Shown in pieces: positions 27,749 through 35,851 of a stretch of 64,000 nucleotides of DNA (its first letter is position 1; every line of letters begins with the position of its first letter). The notes under the pieces are model-generated. The model was not told the origin of the DNA. It ran no database searches and saw only the letters and a program-made list of their open reading frames with translations. The translations under genes were made by a program, and so were the position numbers. Origin of the DNA: Trichocoleus sp. FACHB-40 (GTDB lineage: Bacteria; Cyanobacteriota; Cyanobacteriia; Cyanobacteriales; FACHB-T130); contig NZ_JACJPF010000046.1 in NCBI RefSeq assembly GCF_014695915.1, forward strand, positions 62,001 to 126,000, in the 5' to 3' direction.

Positions 27749-27849
27749 GGCAGCTACTCTCTTACGGATTAAAGTTTGCTGGCTCACAAACAAAACCTTA
27801 ATTTGCTGTCAGTCCGTGCAGGCGAACTTGGTTTATGCGGTTGCGACTT

Positions 27850-27967
27850 TACAGCGTTTCTCAGTTTGTGGAATATATCAGGGTTCGGGCGTCCGGTCTA
27901 CCTTGGTAGGGACATGGCATTGCCATGTCCTTACAGATGTATCGTACCCAACCCTGGAATTGCTATA
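27850..27967. repeat. Dispersed inverted-end element, copy 1
   Basis: This block is related, in reverse orientation, to 63755-63885: shared strings include AGCGTTTCTC, GACATGGCATTGCCATGTCC-like centre sequence, TTACAGATGTA and GGAATTGCTATA. The ends are TACAGC and GCTATA. The middle contains a strong hairpin (GGACATGGCAATGCCATGTCC type). It is non-coding and looks like a small non-autonomous mobile repeat. Confidence 0.7.
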
Positions 27968-28123
27968 GTTGTCTGGTATTTTGACAAGCAGTTTACTGAC
28001 TGTATGTTAGCTTCATATTGAGTACAACATTGAAGCCAATCAGCCTGATTTGATAAGATTTTCAAGTCAAAGAACCTAGCAGGAATCCTAGGTAAAAATC
28101 GAAACTTATTAGCAACAATCACC

Positions 28124-29104
28124 ATGCCAACATCGACAATTGACGGCAACGAAGCAGCAGCTATCCAAGCGGTGCGGGACTCTGTTGCTGTGTGTGATCG
28201 CTCTCACTGGGGACGCATCCAAGTTTCTGACGATGACCGCATCCGATTTTTGCACAACCAGACGACCAACAACTTCCAGTCACTCCAACCAGGACAAGGT
28301 TGCGATACAGTTTTTGTAACATCGACGGCGAGAACTATTGACTTAACCACTGCTTATGTGATTGAAGATTCTGTACTGCTGCTGGTTTCACCTTCTCGCC
28401 GCCAGCAATTGATGCAGTTAATGGATCGCTACATCTTTTTCTCTGACAAGGTGCAATTAAAGGATGTAACGGAAGATACCGCTACTTTCAGCCTGATTGG
28501 GCCGGGAAGTGATGCCCTAGTAGAAAAGTTGGGTGCTGGTGCAATTATTGGGAAACCTTATGCCTCGCACCAATTGTTTGAGGATGTGCGGGTTGCTGTA
28601 GGTAGCGGTTTGGCAACGTCGGGATATACTCTTATCCTAAATGCTGGTAATCGCGAGAAGCTGTGGGAGAAAATAATAGAAGCTGGGGCAGTTCCGATGA
28701 GCGATCGCGTCTGGGAACACCTGCGAATCGAACAAGGACGACCTGCGCCTGACTTTGAACTAACCGAAGATTATAATCCCCTAGAAGCTGGCTTATGGCA
28801 GACAATCTCTTTTGAGAAAGGCTGCTACATCGGACAAGAGACAATTGCCCGTTTAAATACCTATAAAGGAGTCAAGCAACACCTTTGGGGAGTGCGACTA
28901 AGCGCACCCGTAAAACCTGGGAGTGTGATTACCGTGGGAGAGGAAAAAGTCGGCAAACTCACCAGCTACACCGAAACCGAACAAGGTTCCTTTGGATTGG
29001 CATATATACGCACCAAAGCTGGTGGCGAAGGGCTGAAAGTGCAGGTCGGGGAAAGCCAAGGTGAGCTTATTAATGTGCCATTTGTAACTCACGATTACGT
29101 GTAA
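28124..29104 (+). CDS. ygfZ: YgfZ/GcvT-like folate-binding protein
   Basis: This 326-residue protein has the GcvT fold and the YgfZ signature KGCYIGQE at residues 232-239 with Cys234. YgfZ-type proteins bind tetrahydrofolate and support iron-sulphur enzyme maintenance, including MiaB. The N-terminal RIQVSDDDRIRFLHNQTTNN segment is the usual folate-side motif. Its stop codon directly abuts the stop of the convergent thioredoxin-like ferredoxin gene. Confidence 0.9.
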   Translation: MPTSTIDGNEAAAIQAVRDSVAVCDRSHWGRIQVSDDDRIRFLHNQTTNNFQSLQPGQGCDTVFVTSTARTIDLTTAYVIEDSVLLLVSPSRRQQLMQLMDRYIFFSDKVQLKDVTEDTATFSLIGPGSDALVEKLGAGAIIGKPYASHQLFEDVRVAVGSGLATSGYTLILNAGNREKLWEKIIEAGAVPMSDRVWEHLRIEQGRPAPDFELTEDYNPLEAGLWQTISFEKGCYIGQETIARLNTYKGVKQHLWGVRLSAPVKPGSVITVGEEKVGKLTSYTETEQGSFGLAYIRTKAGGEGLKVQVGESQGELINVPFVTHDYV

Positions 29105-29410
29105 TTACTGCTTAACCTTCCGATAAATCATGGATGCGATCGCTCGTCCACCCCGCAAATGTCGTTCCACCACCGCCGGGACTTCATCGGGATGGACGCG
29201 ACTATACCAAACGTGTTCCGGAAGCACCAGCACCATCGGCCCATTGCCGCATTGTCCCAGACATTGACTACCAGTTACAGTAATGCCAGGAACTGGAAGT
29301 GCCTGAAATGCTGCCAAAACCTTAACCGCACCCAACTTGCGACAACTGCGGTTCTGGCAAACTAATACTTCGGTGGGTGATACATTGCCCTCAAACATCT
29401 GTAATTTCAA
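29105..29410 (-). CDS. Thioredoxin-like [2Fe-2S] ferredoxin
   Basis: This is a 101-residue single-domain protein. Four cysteines at residues 18, 23, 50 and 54 (CQNRSC and CLGQCGNGP) match the thioredoxin-like 2Fe-2S ferredoxin pattern. It may deliver electrons or act in redox sensing. The start could be TTG 29410 or ATG 29398. It converges on ygfZ with no spacer, and both products relate to iron-sulphur biology. Confidence 0.82.
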   Translation of the reverse strand: MKLQMFEGNVSPTEVLVCQNRSCRKLGAVKVLAAFQALPVPGITVTGSQCLGQCGNGPMVLVLPEHVWYSRVHPDEVPAVVERHLRGGRAIASMIYRKVKQ

Positions 29411-29853
29411 GCCACGCTAATCAACATTTGTATGGGCGTACAAAGTTACCCCCATACAAATGTTGGCTTAATTGCTATACGTTATTTATGGCTCTGTGGT
29501 TTCAAGTTTTGTGAATTGGATATCTACCTATTGGTGGGAATCATCAAACGCTGGGAACACTTGCATTCAACCCAACAAATGCTCATGGGTGTTAAGTTTC
29601 GCATTCTCCGCCCCAACCTGCGATCGCTAACATGGTAAAAAATCAAACAATCTTGTCTTAGCCTCCTTGAAAAGCAGGAAGCAGGGTGGTTTCATACAAC
29701 CCTTAGAAAATATCGAAAATTGCGATATTTTGTAGGGGCATGGTAATCAAAAAGCCCCTACCGCCAACCAGAATCAACGTTACAGAATTTTCTTTTAATA
29801 AATGAAACCACCCTGCCCCTTGAAATGCGGGTAGGGGTTGGGGGTTAATTTAT
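29411..29853. other. Spacer dominated by an inverted-repeat element
   Basis: The 443-bp gap between two minus-strand genes holds the element at 29681-29816. Near the start it has an inverted pair (GTATGGGCGTACAAAGTTACCC to CCATACAAATGT, about 29428-29462). A plus-strand ORF at 29432-29638 has no supporting motifs. Confidence 0.5.
29681..29816. repeat. 136-bp element with perfect 15-bp terminal inverted repeats
   Basis: GCAGGGTGGTTTCAT at 29681-29695 is perfectly inverted at 29802-29816. An inner hairpin (GTAGGGGC with GCCCCTAC) lies near 29732-29761. Imperfect direct repeats of CCTTGAAAAGCAGG type flank it. It is non-coding and has the shape of a miniature inverted-repeat transposable element. 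Confidence 0.65.
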
Positions 29854-30828
29854 TTAATCCGGTGAAAGTCCCTTCGATGCCAGCCATTCCTGATTAAATA
29901 GCCGCGACTGATACCGCGAACCACCATCACAAAGCAACGTAACAATGGTATGTCCTGGCCCCATCTGTTTAGCCAGTGCTACGGCGGCGGCGACGTTAAT
30001 CCCCGTAGAACCGCCCATAAACAGCCCATCTTTCCGCAGCAGTTGGTAAACCACTCGCACAGCCTCAGTGTCATCAATGCGGATGGCATCATCAACCGGG
30101 ACACCTTCCATATTCGCCGTCACGCGACTGTTGCCAATGCCTTCGGTGATGGAACTTCCTTCAGTTGTGATTTCGCCCGTCTTGACATAACTGTAAAGTC
30201 CACTACCCATTGGGTCTGCCAAAATAGTTTTAATCGCCGGATTTTGGTCTTTCAGGAACATCGACACGCCCGCGAAAGTGCCGCCCGTACCCGTCGATGT
30301 TACCCAAGCATCGATTTTACCGTTGGTTTGTTCCCAAATTTCTGGCCCCGTAGTTTCGTAGTGGGCGCGGCGATTTGCCAGATTATCAAACTGATTCGCC
30401 CAGATAGCATTCTCCATTTCGGACGCAATTCTGCCTGAGAGTTTCACATAGTTGTTGGGGTCTTTGTATGGTACGGCGGGAACGGTGCGGACTTCTGCGC
30501 CGAGTGTTTTTAGGGCATCAATCTTTTCTTGAGATTGGGTGTCTGGGATGAAAATCAGGCATTTATAGCCTTTAGCGTTGCAAATATGGGCTAGTCCAAT
30601 ACCTGTATTTCCTGCGGTTCCCTCAACTACTGTACCGCCGGGTTTGAGTAAGCCTTTTTCTTCAGCGTCTTTGATGATGTAAAGCGCGGCGCGGTCTTTG
30701 ACGGAACCGCCGGGATTGAGAAAGTCTGCTTTTCCCAGGATTTCGCACCCAGTTTCTTCACTAAAGCTGTTTATCCGAATCAGCGGCGTATTGCCAACCG
30801 CATCGACAAATCCATTTTTGATATCCAT
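29854..30828 (-). CDS. cysK: Cysteine synthase A
   Basis: This PLP enzyme makes cysteine from O-acetylserine and sulphide. The 324 residues contain the PLP lysine in GGSVKDRAA (Lys44), the substrate loop EGTAGNTGIGL and the phosphate-binding TSTGTGGTFAG loop. It is of the longer cyanobacterial CysK type with an ANQFDNLANRRAHYETTGPE segment. ATG 30828 is used. It is monocistronic by spacing. Confidence 0.93.
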   Translation of the reverse strand: MDIKNGFVDAVGNTPLIRINSFSEETGCEILGKADFLNPGGSVKDRAALYIIKDAEEKGLLKPGGTVVEGTAGNTGIGLAHICNAKGYKCLIFIPDTQSQEKIDALKTLGAEVRTVPAVPYKDPNNYVKLSGRIASEMENAIWANQFDNLANRRAHYETTGPEIWEQTNGKIDAWVTSTGTGGTFAGVSMFLKDQNPAIKTILADPMGSGLYSYVKTGEITTEGSSITEGIGNSRVTANMEGVPVDDAIRIDDTEAVRVVYQLLRKDGLFMGGSTGINVAAAVALAKQMGPGHTIVTLLCDGGSRYQSRLFNQEWLASKGLSPD

Positions 30829-30962
30829 TCTGAAATTACCTGAGTTATTCTCTATAAAAATTTTGGCTTATATTAGGTGTTTAGATAGACGCTTGATTGG
30901 AAAGCGCGATCACTCGTTTACGACAACCAGAGTAGGTAAGCGTTGCGGTACTATTTTGGCTT

Positions 30963-31547
30963 CTACCAAATTTTACTCATATTCAGGACAAATCCAGGTA
31001 ATACGCGATCGCCACTAACTGTAGCCGGATTATCTAGACATTCCACTTCTTCACCCGGACGATAAATATAAACTTGGCGGTTTTTCCGGTCAATCAGCCA
31101 GCCTAACTGTACTCCTGGCTCTTGCATATATTCCAACATCTTTTCTTGCAAAGGCTTAAGATTATCAGAATGCGACCTGAGTTCAACTACAAAATCTGGA
31201 CAGATGGGAGCAAACCTTTGCTTTTGTTCGGCTGATAAAGTATTCCATCGTTCCAGTCTGATCCATGACGCATCAGGCGAACGTTCTGCCCCTGTTGATA
31301 GTTTAAATCCAGCACTTGGACTAAAAGTTATACCTGTGCCATCTTGTTCTGACCAAACCCATAGCTGTCCAAATATATTACCTTCTCTGTTTCCTGTCTC
31401 TGAGCCTGTCGGAGGCATAATCACCAATTCTCCAAATTTATTTCTTTCAATGCGTAAGTCACGATTAACTTGACAGAACTCAAAAAAATCGTCATCTGTC
31501 ATTTGCATTGAGGGCGGAATTCTGACAACTAACGGGGATGAAAGCAT
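30963..31547 (-). CDS. Uma2-family (DUF820) putative nuclease
   Basis: This 194-residue Uma2 protein has the classic start MQMTDDDFFEFCQVNRDLRIE after a short leader, the GSETGNREGNIFGQL segment, RSPDASWI, and the core CPDFVVELRSHSDNL with the catalytic E-x-(R/K) pattern. It is the third member of the family in 5 kb. It has no conserved partner gene beside it. Confidence 0.88.
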   Translation of the reverse strand: MLSSPLVVRIPPSMQMTDDDFFEFCQVNRDLRIERNKFGELVIMPPTGSETGNREGNIFGQLWVWSEQDGTGITFSPSAGFKLSTGAERSPDASWIRLERWNTLSAEQKQRFAPICPDFVVELRSHSDNLKPLQEKMLEYMQEPGVQLGWLIDRKNRQVYIYRPGEEVECLDNPATVSGDRVLPGFVLNMSKIW

Positions 31548-31624
31548 AGTGTATGCGTCTATTTCCTAATGGAGATGATTTCAATGGTAGTGCGATCGCT
31601 TACTTTTCTCTACCCTTTAACAAA

Positions 31625-31649
31625 GTAGGGTGAGCAATGCCCACCCTAC
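31625..31649. terminator. Hairpin downstream of the peroxiredoxin gene
   Basis: GTAGGGTG(AG) pairs with (CC)CACCCTAC in the gap after the minus-strand peroxiredoxin gene, with A/T-rich flanks. It is likely a transcription end. Confidence 0.55.
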
Positions 31650-31674
31650 AAAATTTTACCTTTTTACTTTTGCC

Positions 31675-32313
31675 TTACTTGTCCGGTTGAGGAGTCATCC
31701 GCAGATACGGTTTGATTTCGGTGTAACCTTTGGGGAATTTCTCTTTTAACACTTCTGGATCTTTCAGAGATGGGACGATTACACAATCACCTCCCTCTGT
31801 CCAGTTAGCAGGAGTAGCGACGCTGTAATGGTCGGTCAGTTGCAGAGAATCAATCACTCGCAAAATTTCATCGAAATTGCGCCCGGTGCTGGGGGGGTAG
31901 GTGAAGGTGAGACGCAGCTTTTTCTGCGGATCGATGATGAACACAGAACGCACCGTTACTGTGTTAGCAGCGTTGGGGTGGATCATGTCGTAAAGGTCAG
32001 AAACCTTCTTATCCGGATCTGCAAGGATTGGGTAATTCAAACCAACATTCTGAGTTTCTTCGATATCGCCAATCCAGCCTTTGTGAGATTCTACGTCATC
32101 CACGCTCAAAGCCAGTGCCTTGACGTTGCGCTTGTCAAATTCCGGCTTGAGGCGGGCGACTTCACCGAGTTCAGTGGTACAAACGGGGGTAAAATCGGCA
32201 GGGTGGGAGAATAGCACTACCCAGCTATCGCCAGCCCACTGGTAAAAGTTGATATTGCCTTCACTAGAATCTTGAGTGAAGTCGGGAACCTGGTCGCCTA
32301 ATCTAAGAGCCAT
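31675..32313 (-). CDS. 1-Cys peroxiredoxin (Prx6 type)
   Basis: This cytosolic antioxidant enzyme reduces peroxides. The peroxidatic motif HPADFTPVCTTELGEV has Cys45. No resolving cysteine is found in the remaining sequence, which fits the 1-Cys class, and the C-terminal extension (DCVIVPSLKDPEVLKEKFPK) is that of Prx6. The 212 residues are the normal length. It stands divergent from psbU. Confidence 0.93.
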   Translation of the reverse strand: MALRLGDQVPDFTQDSSEGNINFYQWAGDSWVVLFSHPADFTPVCTTELGEVARLKPEFDKRNVKALALSVDDVESHKGWIGDIEETQNVGLNYPILADPDKKVSDLYDMIHPNAANTVTVRSVFIIDPQKKLRLTFTYPPSTGRNFDEILRVIDSLQLTDHYSVATPANWTEGGDCVIVPSLKDPEVLKEKFPKGYTEIKPYLRMTPQPDK

Positions 32314-32540
32314 ATCCGCTTAACTATCTTGAGGAACAATCTTTTATCTTGCCACAAAACTCCGGTTCTCCGATCGGATTTTAGCTCTTTATTAAGATTT
32401 GGTTAGACTACAAGCCTGCTAATGGTTTGGGAGTCTCAAGTATCCCCATGCTGCCATAAGATGAGAAAATAGAAAACAAAAATTAAACTAATAGAGGAGA
32501 TAATATCCTCAAAGATGCTGTGTTAGGAGGATGGAAGACT

Positions 32541-32984
32541 ATGAAACGATTGGTTCGTCTAGTGAGTGTGTTGGCTTTGTTGGTGAGCTGCCTGGGATGG
32601 CTGGGGCTGACCCAAAATGCGTATGCAGCCGATTTGACGGGCGTAACACTGCGCTCTTCATCGGTATTGGCAGCAGTTGAGGCTCCCCTAGAGAAGCTAC
32701 GGAATCGCGCGGACGATAAACTAGCCACTGAATTCGGTAAAAAAATCGATTTGAACAATACCAACGTGCGGGCTTTTCGGCAATATCCCGGAATGTACCC
32801 GACATTGGCTAGGAAGGTTGTCGATAATGCTCCATACAAGAATGTGGAGGATGTCCTGAAAATTGCCGGGCTAAGCGAAAGCCAAAAAGAACGGCTGCAA
32901 GCTAACCTGGATAACTTCACGGTAACGGAAGTGGACGAAACCTTTGTCGAAGGTGGCGATCGCTATAACAACGGCTACTACTAA
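32541..32984 (+). CDS. psbU: Photosystem II 12 kDa extrinsic protein PsbU
   Basis: PsbU binds the lumenal side of photosystem II and stabilises the oxygen-evolving cluster. The ATG at 32541 starts a lumen-directed signal peptide (MKRLVRL, hydrophobic core, cleavage after NAYA) and a mature part of about 115 residues with the PsbU fold ([38 protein letters not shown]). The frame is open upstream to GTG 32520, but the ATG gives the standard signal peptide. A very strong terminator follows. Confidence 0.96.
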   Translation: MKRLVRLVSVLALLVSCLGWLGLTQNAYAADLTGVTLRSSSVLAAVEAPLEKLRNRADDKLATEFGKKIDLNNTNVRAFRQYPGMYPTLARKVVDNAPYKNVEDVLKIAGLSESQKERLQANLDNFTVTEVDETFVEGGDRYNNGYY

Positions 32985-33011
32985 AAACCACGTTAGTAGG
33001 TAAGCCGTTTT

Positions 33012-33043
33012 AATAACCCACTCCTCTAGGGGAGTGGGTTATT
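33012..33043 (+). terminator. psbU terminator
   Basis: A perfect 13-bp stem (AATAACCCACTCC with GGAGTGGGTTATT) with a six-base loop lies 28 bases after the psbU stop. It overlaps the earliest possible GTG of the nadB frame, which argues for a later nadB start. Confidence 0.9.
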
Positions 33044-33075
33044 TATCATTAGTGGAAGTAGCAAGGAAATTTTCG

Positions 33076-34770
33076 TTGAATCCAAAAAACTTTGATTCTT
33101 TACCGGAAATAAATATCCCCACCCAGTTTGATGTCCTAGTAGTAGGTGCTGGTGCAGCTGGACTCTATGCAGCGCTTTGCCTACCAGAATCTTATCAAGT
33201 GGGCTTAATTACCAAAGATAACCTGCCCCTTTCTGCCAGCGACTGGGCGCAAGGTGGCATTGCAGCAGCGATCGCTCCCTCTGACTCACCGATTTTGCAC
33301 GTTGAGGATACGATGTTCGCTGGTGCTGGGTTGTGTGACTTGGAAGCGGTGAAGTTTCTCGTAGAAGAGGCACCTGATTGCATCGCCTCTCTGGTGGATA
33401 TGGGTGTCGCCTTTGACCGCAAAGGAAGCCAACTAGCTATGACTTTGGAAGCGGCGCACTCTCGTCCTCGCGTACTTCATGCTGCTGATACAACGGGTAG
33501 GGCAATAATTGTTACTCTGACTGAGCAAGTCCTAAAGCGAAAGAATATTCAGGTTATATCTCAGGCATTTGCTTTGAGTCTGTGGCTTAATCCCGAAAGC
33601 AAGCGGTGTCAGGGAATTAGCCTTGTCTATCAAGGTCATGTAAGCTGGGTACGAGCGGGTGCTGTGGTGCTGGCGACAGGCGGCGGCGGTCAAGTATTTG
33701 CTCAGACGACTAACCCATCTGTGAGTACGGGAGATGGGGTAGCGATCGCATGGCGGAGTGGTGCTATCCTCCGCGACTTAGAATTTGTCCAATTTCACCC
33801 CACCGCCTTAACTAAACCGGGTGCGCCTCGTTTTCTGATCAGCGAAGCAGTACGCGGCGAAGGCGCTCATTTGGTAGATTCGGTCGGGCGACGATTTGCC
33901 TTTGATTATCACCCCGCTGGTGAACTCGCCCCTAGAGATGTGGTCAGTCGGGCTATTTTCAGCCACTTACAGAAAATTGCCGCCGATCCTTCTACAGGTC
34001 ACGTTTTCTTGGATTTGCGCCCAATCCCCGAAGAGAAAATTCGCCACCGCTTCCCGAATATTATTCAGGTTTGTCAACGCTGGGGAATTGATGTTTTTCG
34101 GGAACCGATTCCCGTTGCGCCAGCTGCTCATTATTGGATGGGAGGTGTCGCCACCGATTTGATGAACCACACCTCAATCCCCGGTTTATATGCTGTCGGA
34201 GAAACAGCAAGTACCGGAGTTCATGGTGCTAATCGTCTCGCCAGTAACTCGCTGCTGGAATGTTTGGTGTTTGGCGCTCAACTGGCGAAGCTGGAAATAA
34301 TCAAGGATGATTATTCAAAGATAAATGAAGAATTAATTCATCCTTCGCTCAACATCCTAGATCCTTCAGATATAGAGAAAATTGCCACTTTGCGGCAAGA
34401 GTTACCACGCTTAGTATGGCAAAGTGCTGGAATTTGTCGGTCACAGGAAGTTTTAGAGGATGCGATCGCGCAAATAGAAGTTTGGCAACAAGAATTTGCT
34501 GCCCTTTCTTTGAGTCAGTACCTGCTAAATTTAACCCCCGGTCAAACTGTCAGCTTCAATTTACCTGACGCCACCTCATCTGTACGAACCTGGGGAGAAA
34601 CCTATAACTTACTAGATGTGGCATACCTCATCCTGAAAAGTGCTGCTTTTCGCACCGAAAGTCGAGGAGGACACTACCGAACTGACTTCTCTGAAGTCTT
34701 ACCAAGCTGGCAAGTCCACACCTTAGTTCAAAAAAACCGTTTGTGGAAATCGTCTTTATTAAAAAACTAA
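33076..34770 (+). CDS. nadB: L-aspartate oxidase
   Basis: NadB oxidises L-aspartate to iminoaspartate, the first step of de novo NAD synthesis. The FAD dinucleotide-binding motif VLVVGAGAAGLYAAL lies near residue 20, followed by SDWAQGGIAAAI, an FHPTAL segment and the substrate region EAVRGEGAHLVD. The frame opens at GTG 33034, inside the psbU terminator; TTG 33076 has an AAGGAA site seven bases upstream and gives 564 residues, so it is preferred. The C-terminal helical domain is complete. Confidence 0.92.
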   Translation: MNPKNFDSLPEINIPTQFDVLVVGAGAAGLYAALCLPESYQVGLITKDNLPLSASDWAQGGIAAAIAPSDSPILHVEDTMFAGAGLCDLEAVKFLVEEAPDCIASLVDMGVAFDRKGSQLAMTLEAAHSRPRVLHAADTTGRAIIVTLTEQVLKRKNIQVISQAFALSLWLNPESKRCQGISLVYQGHVSWVRAGAVVLATGGGGQVFAQTTNPSVSTGDGVAIAWRSGAILRDLEFVQFHPTALTKPGAPRFLISEAVRGEGAHLVDSVGRRFAFDYHPAGELAPRDVVSRAIFSHLQKIAADPSTGHVFLDLRPIPEEKIRHRFPNIIQVCQRWGIDVFREPIPVAPAAHYWMGGVATDLMNHTSIPGLYAVGETASTGVHGANRLASNSLLECLVFGAQLAKLEIIKDDYSKINEELIHPSLNILDPSDIEKIATLRQELPRLVWQSAGICRSQEVLEDAIAQIEVWQQEFAALSLSQYLLNLTPGQTVSFNLPDATSSVRTWGETYNLLDVAYLILKSAAFRTESRGGHYRTDFSEVLPSWQVHTLVQKNRLWKSSLLKN

Positions 34771-34849
34771 TCCCAACAAAACACAAAACAAATTTCTTTC
34801 TTTTAACTTTTGCCTTTTTCCAACCAGACGCTGCGCGCTGTGGCTTTCT

Positions 34850-35095
34850 TTAGCGTCTTCCTCCACCTTGGGTCGTGCTGGGGCCACCATTATCACCTGG
34901 ATCGTAGGGCTGTTCTGCCCCCGTTTCCACGGCAGACTTCAGCGAATTTTTAGCATCAGCGTCAATCGACAAGCTGTTTGACTGGCTATCGGTAGCCACA
35001 ATGATATTTACTTTTGCGGCAGCTATCTGAGGGATAAACAATTGCAACCCTATTAGTAAAGTTGCTATTCCTGTGAGTTTGCGGCATTTACTCAT
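34850..35095 (-). CDS. Small secreted protein of unknown function
   Basis: From ATG 35095 the protein has 81 residues: a basic start (MSKCRKL), a hydrophobic signal (IATLLIGLQLFIP) with likely cleavage after IAAA, and a polar mature part ending in a Gly/Pro/Arg tail (GDNGGPSTTQGGGRR). The frame is open to 35209, but the upstream 38 residues lack any feature. No family was recognised. Confidence 0.5.
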   Translation of the reverse strand: MSKCRKLTGIATLLIGLQLFIPQIAAAKVNIIVATDSQSNSLSIDADAKNSLKSAVETGAEQPYDPGDNGGPSTTQGGGRR

Positions 35096-35209
35096 AACAC
35101 CCGTTATAGTTCCTAAACTTTTGGATGGAGCGCCACTTTTGGAAGTGTCAGTATTATCAGTATATATACCGATGACAGAATCCGGTGGCATTTTTAAGAA
35201 ATATTTCAT

Positions 35210-35851
35210 TTACATTCTTTTCATAAAAGATAGTTCTTTTATAAAGATTCTGTAAAGTTAGAAATGGTTAAAGTCAACTCGTCTAAAGGTATACAAGTTG
35301 TTCTATTGCTTTTGCACTCTCAAATTCTGAGAGCGAAATCTCAACCCAGATGCTGATGAAAGATGTTTAGCATTTCAGTATTTTCAACAATAGTAATAAC
35401 CACTATTCCGGAGTAATAACCACTCTTCCGGAAATTTATAATAATCTAAATTTTTATCTTCTTCAGGAAAAAACCTCTTTACCTTAGTGAAGACAATTAC
35501 ACATCTATCTTTAAGATGTATTTAAAAAACTTATATTATTCTTACATATTGTTGATTGAATTAAGAGGATGCTCCCAAGGGTAGATTTTGCAAAATTCCG
35601 CGTTTTCGCGTTCCTGTAAGAACACAGCACTCAATACTTCTCGGTTAGAAAAAATTTTAGTAGCGCGTCCAGGCTACTGCTTGGTTTCACATAGTCGCTT
35701 ATCCGAGAAGTATTGACACAGCACTTGCACGTATATAGGACTGGCAATGCTTACAGCGATTTAGTGTTGGCGCTTACAGGGAAGCGCCAAACATGAGCGT
35801 TTCCCCTTATAAAGCACCTCAAATTCCGCATGGCAGCAGGAACCGGAAAAC
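35210..35851. other. AT-rich spacer with an inserted element
   Basis: This 640-bp gap holds no credible gene. It contains two ATAACCACT-CTTCCGGA/ATTCCGGA near-repeats at 35396-35436, the inverted-repeat element at 35632-35715, and an imperfect palindrome near 35768-35790 (GGCGCTT-type arms). Promoters for the minus-strand small secreted protein are expected near its left end. Confidence 0.5.
35632..35715. mobile_element. 84-bp MITE-like insertion with target duplication
   Basis: CAATACTTCTCGG at 35632-35644 is perfectly inverted at 35703-35715 (13-bp terminal repeats). The element is flanked on both sides by the identical 10-mer ACACAGCACT (35622-35631 and 35716-35725), which reads as a target-site duplication. 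An inner AGTAGC/GCTACT hairpin lies at about 35662. It cannot encode a transposase, so it must have been moved in trans. Confidence 0.75.

Noticed and set aside
29432-29638. 68-codon plus-strand ORF
   Set aside because: It lies in a repeat-bearing spacer, has no ribosome site, and its composition is not protein-like.
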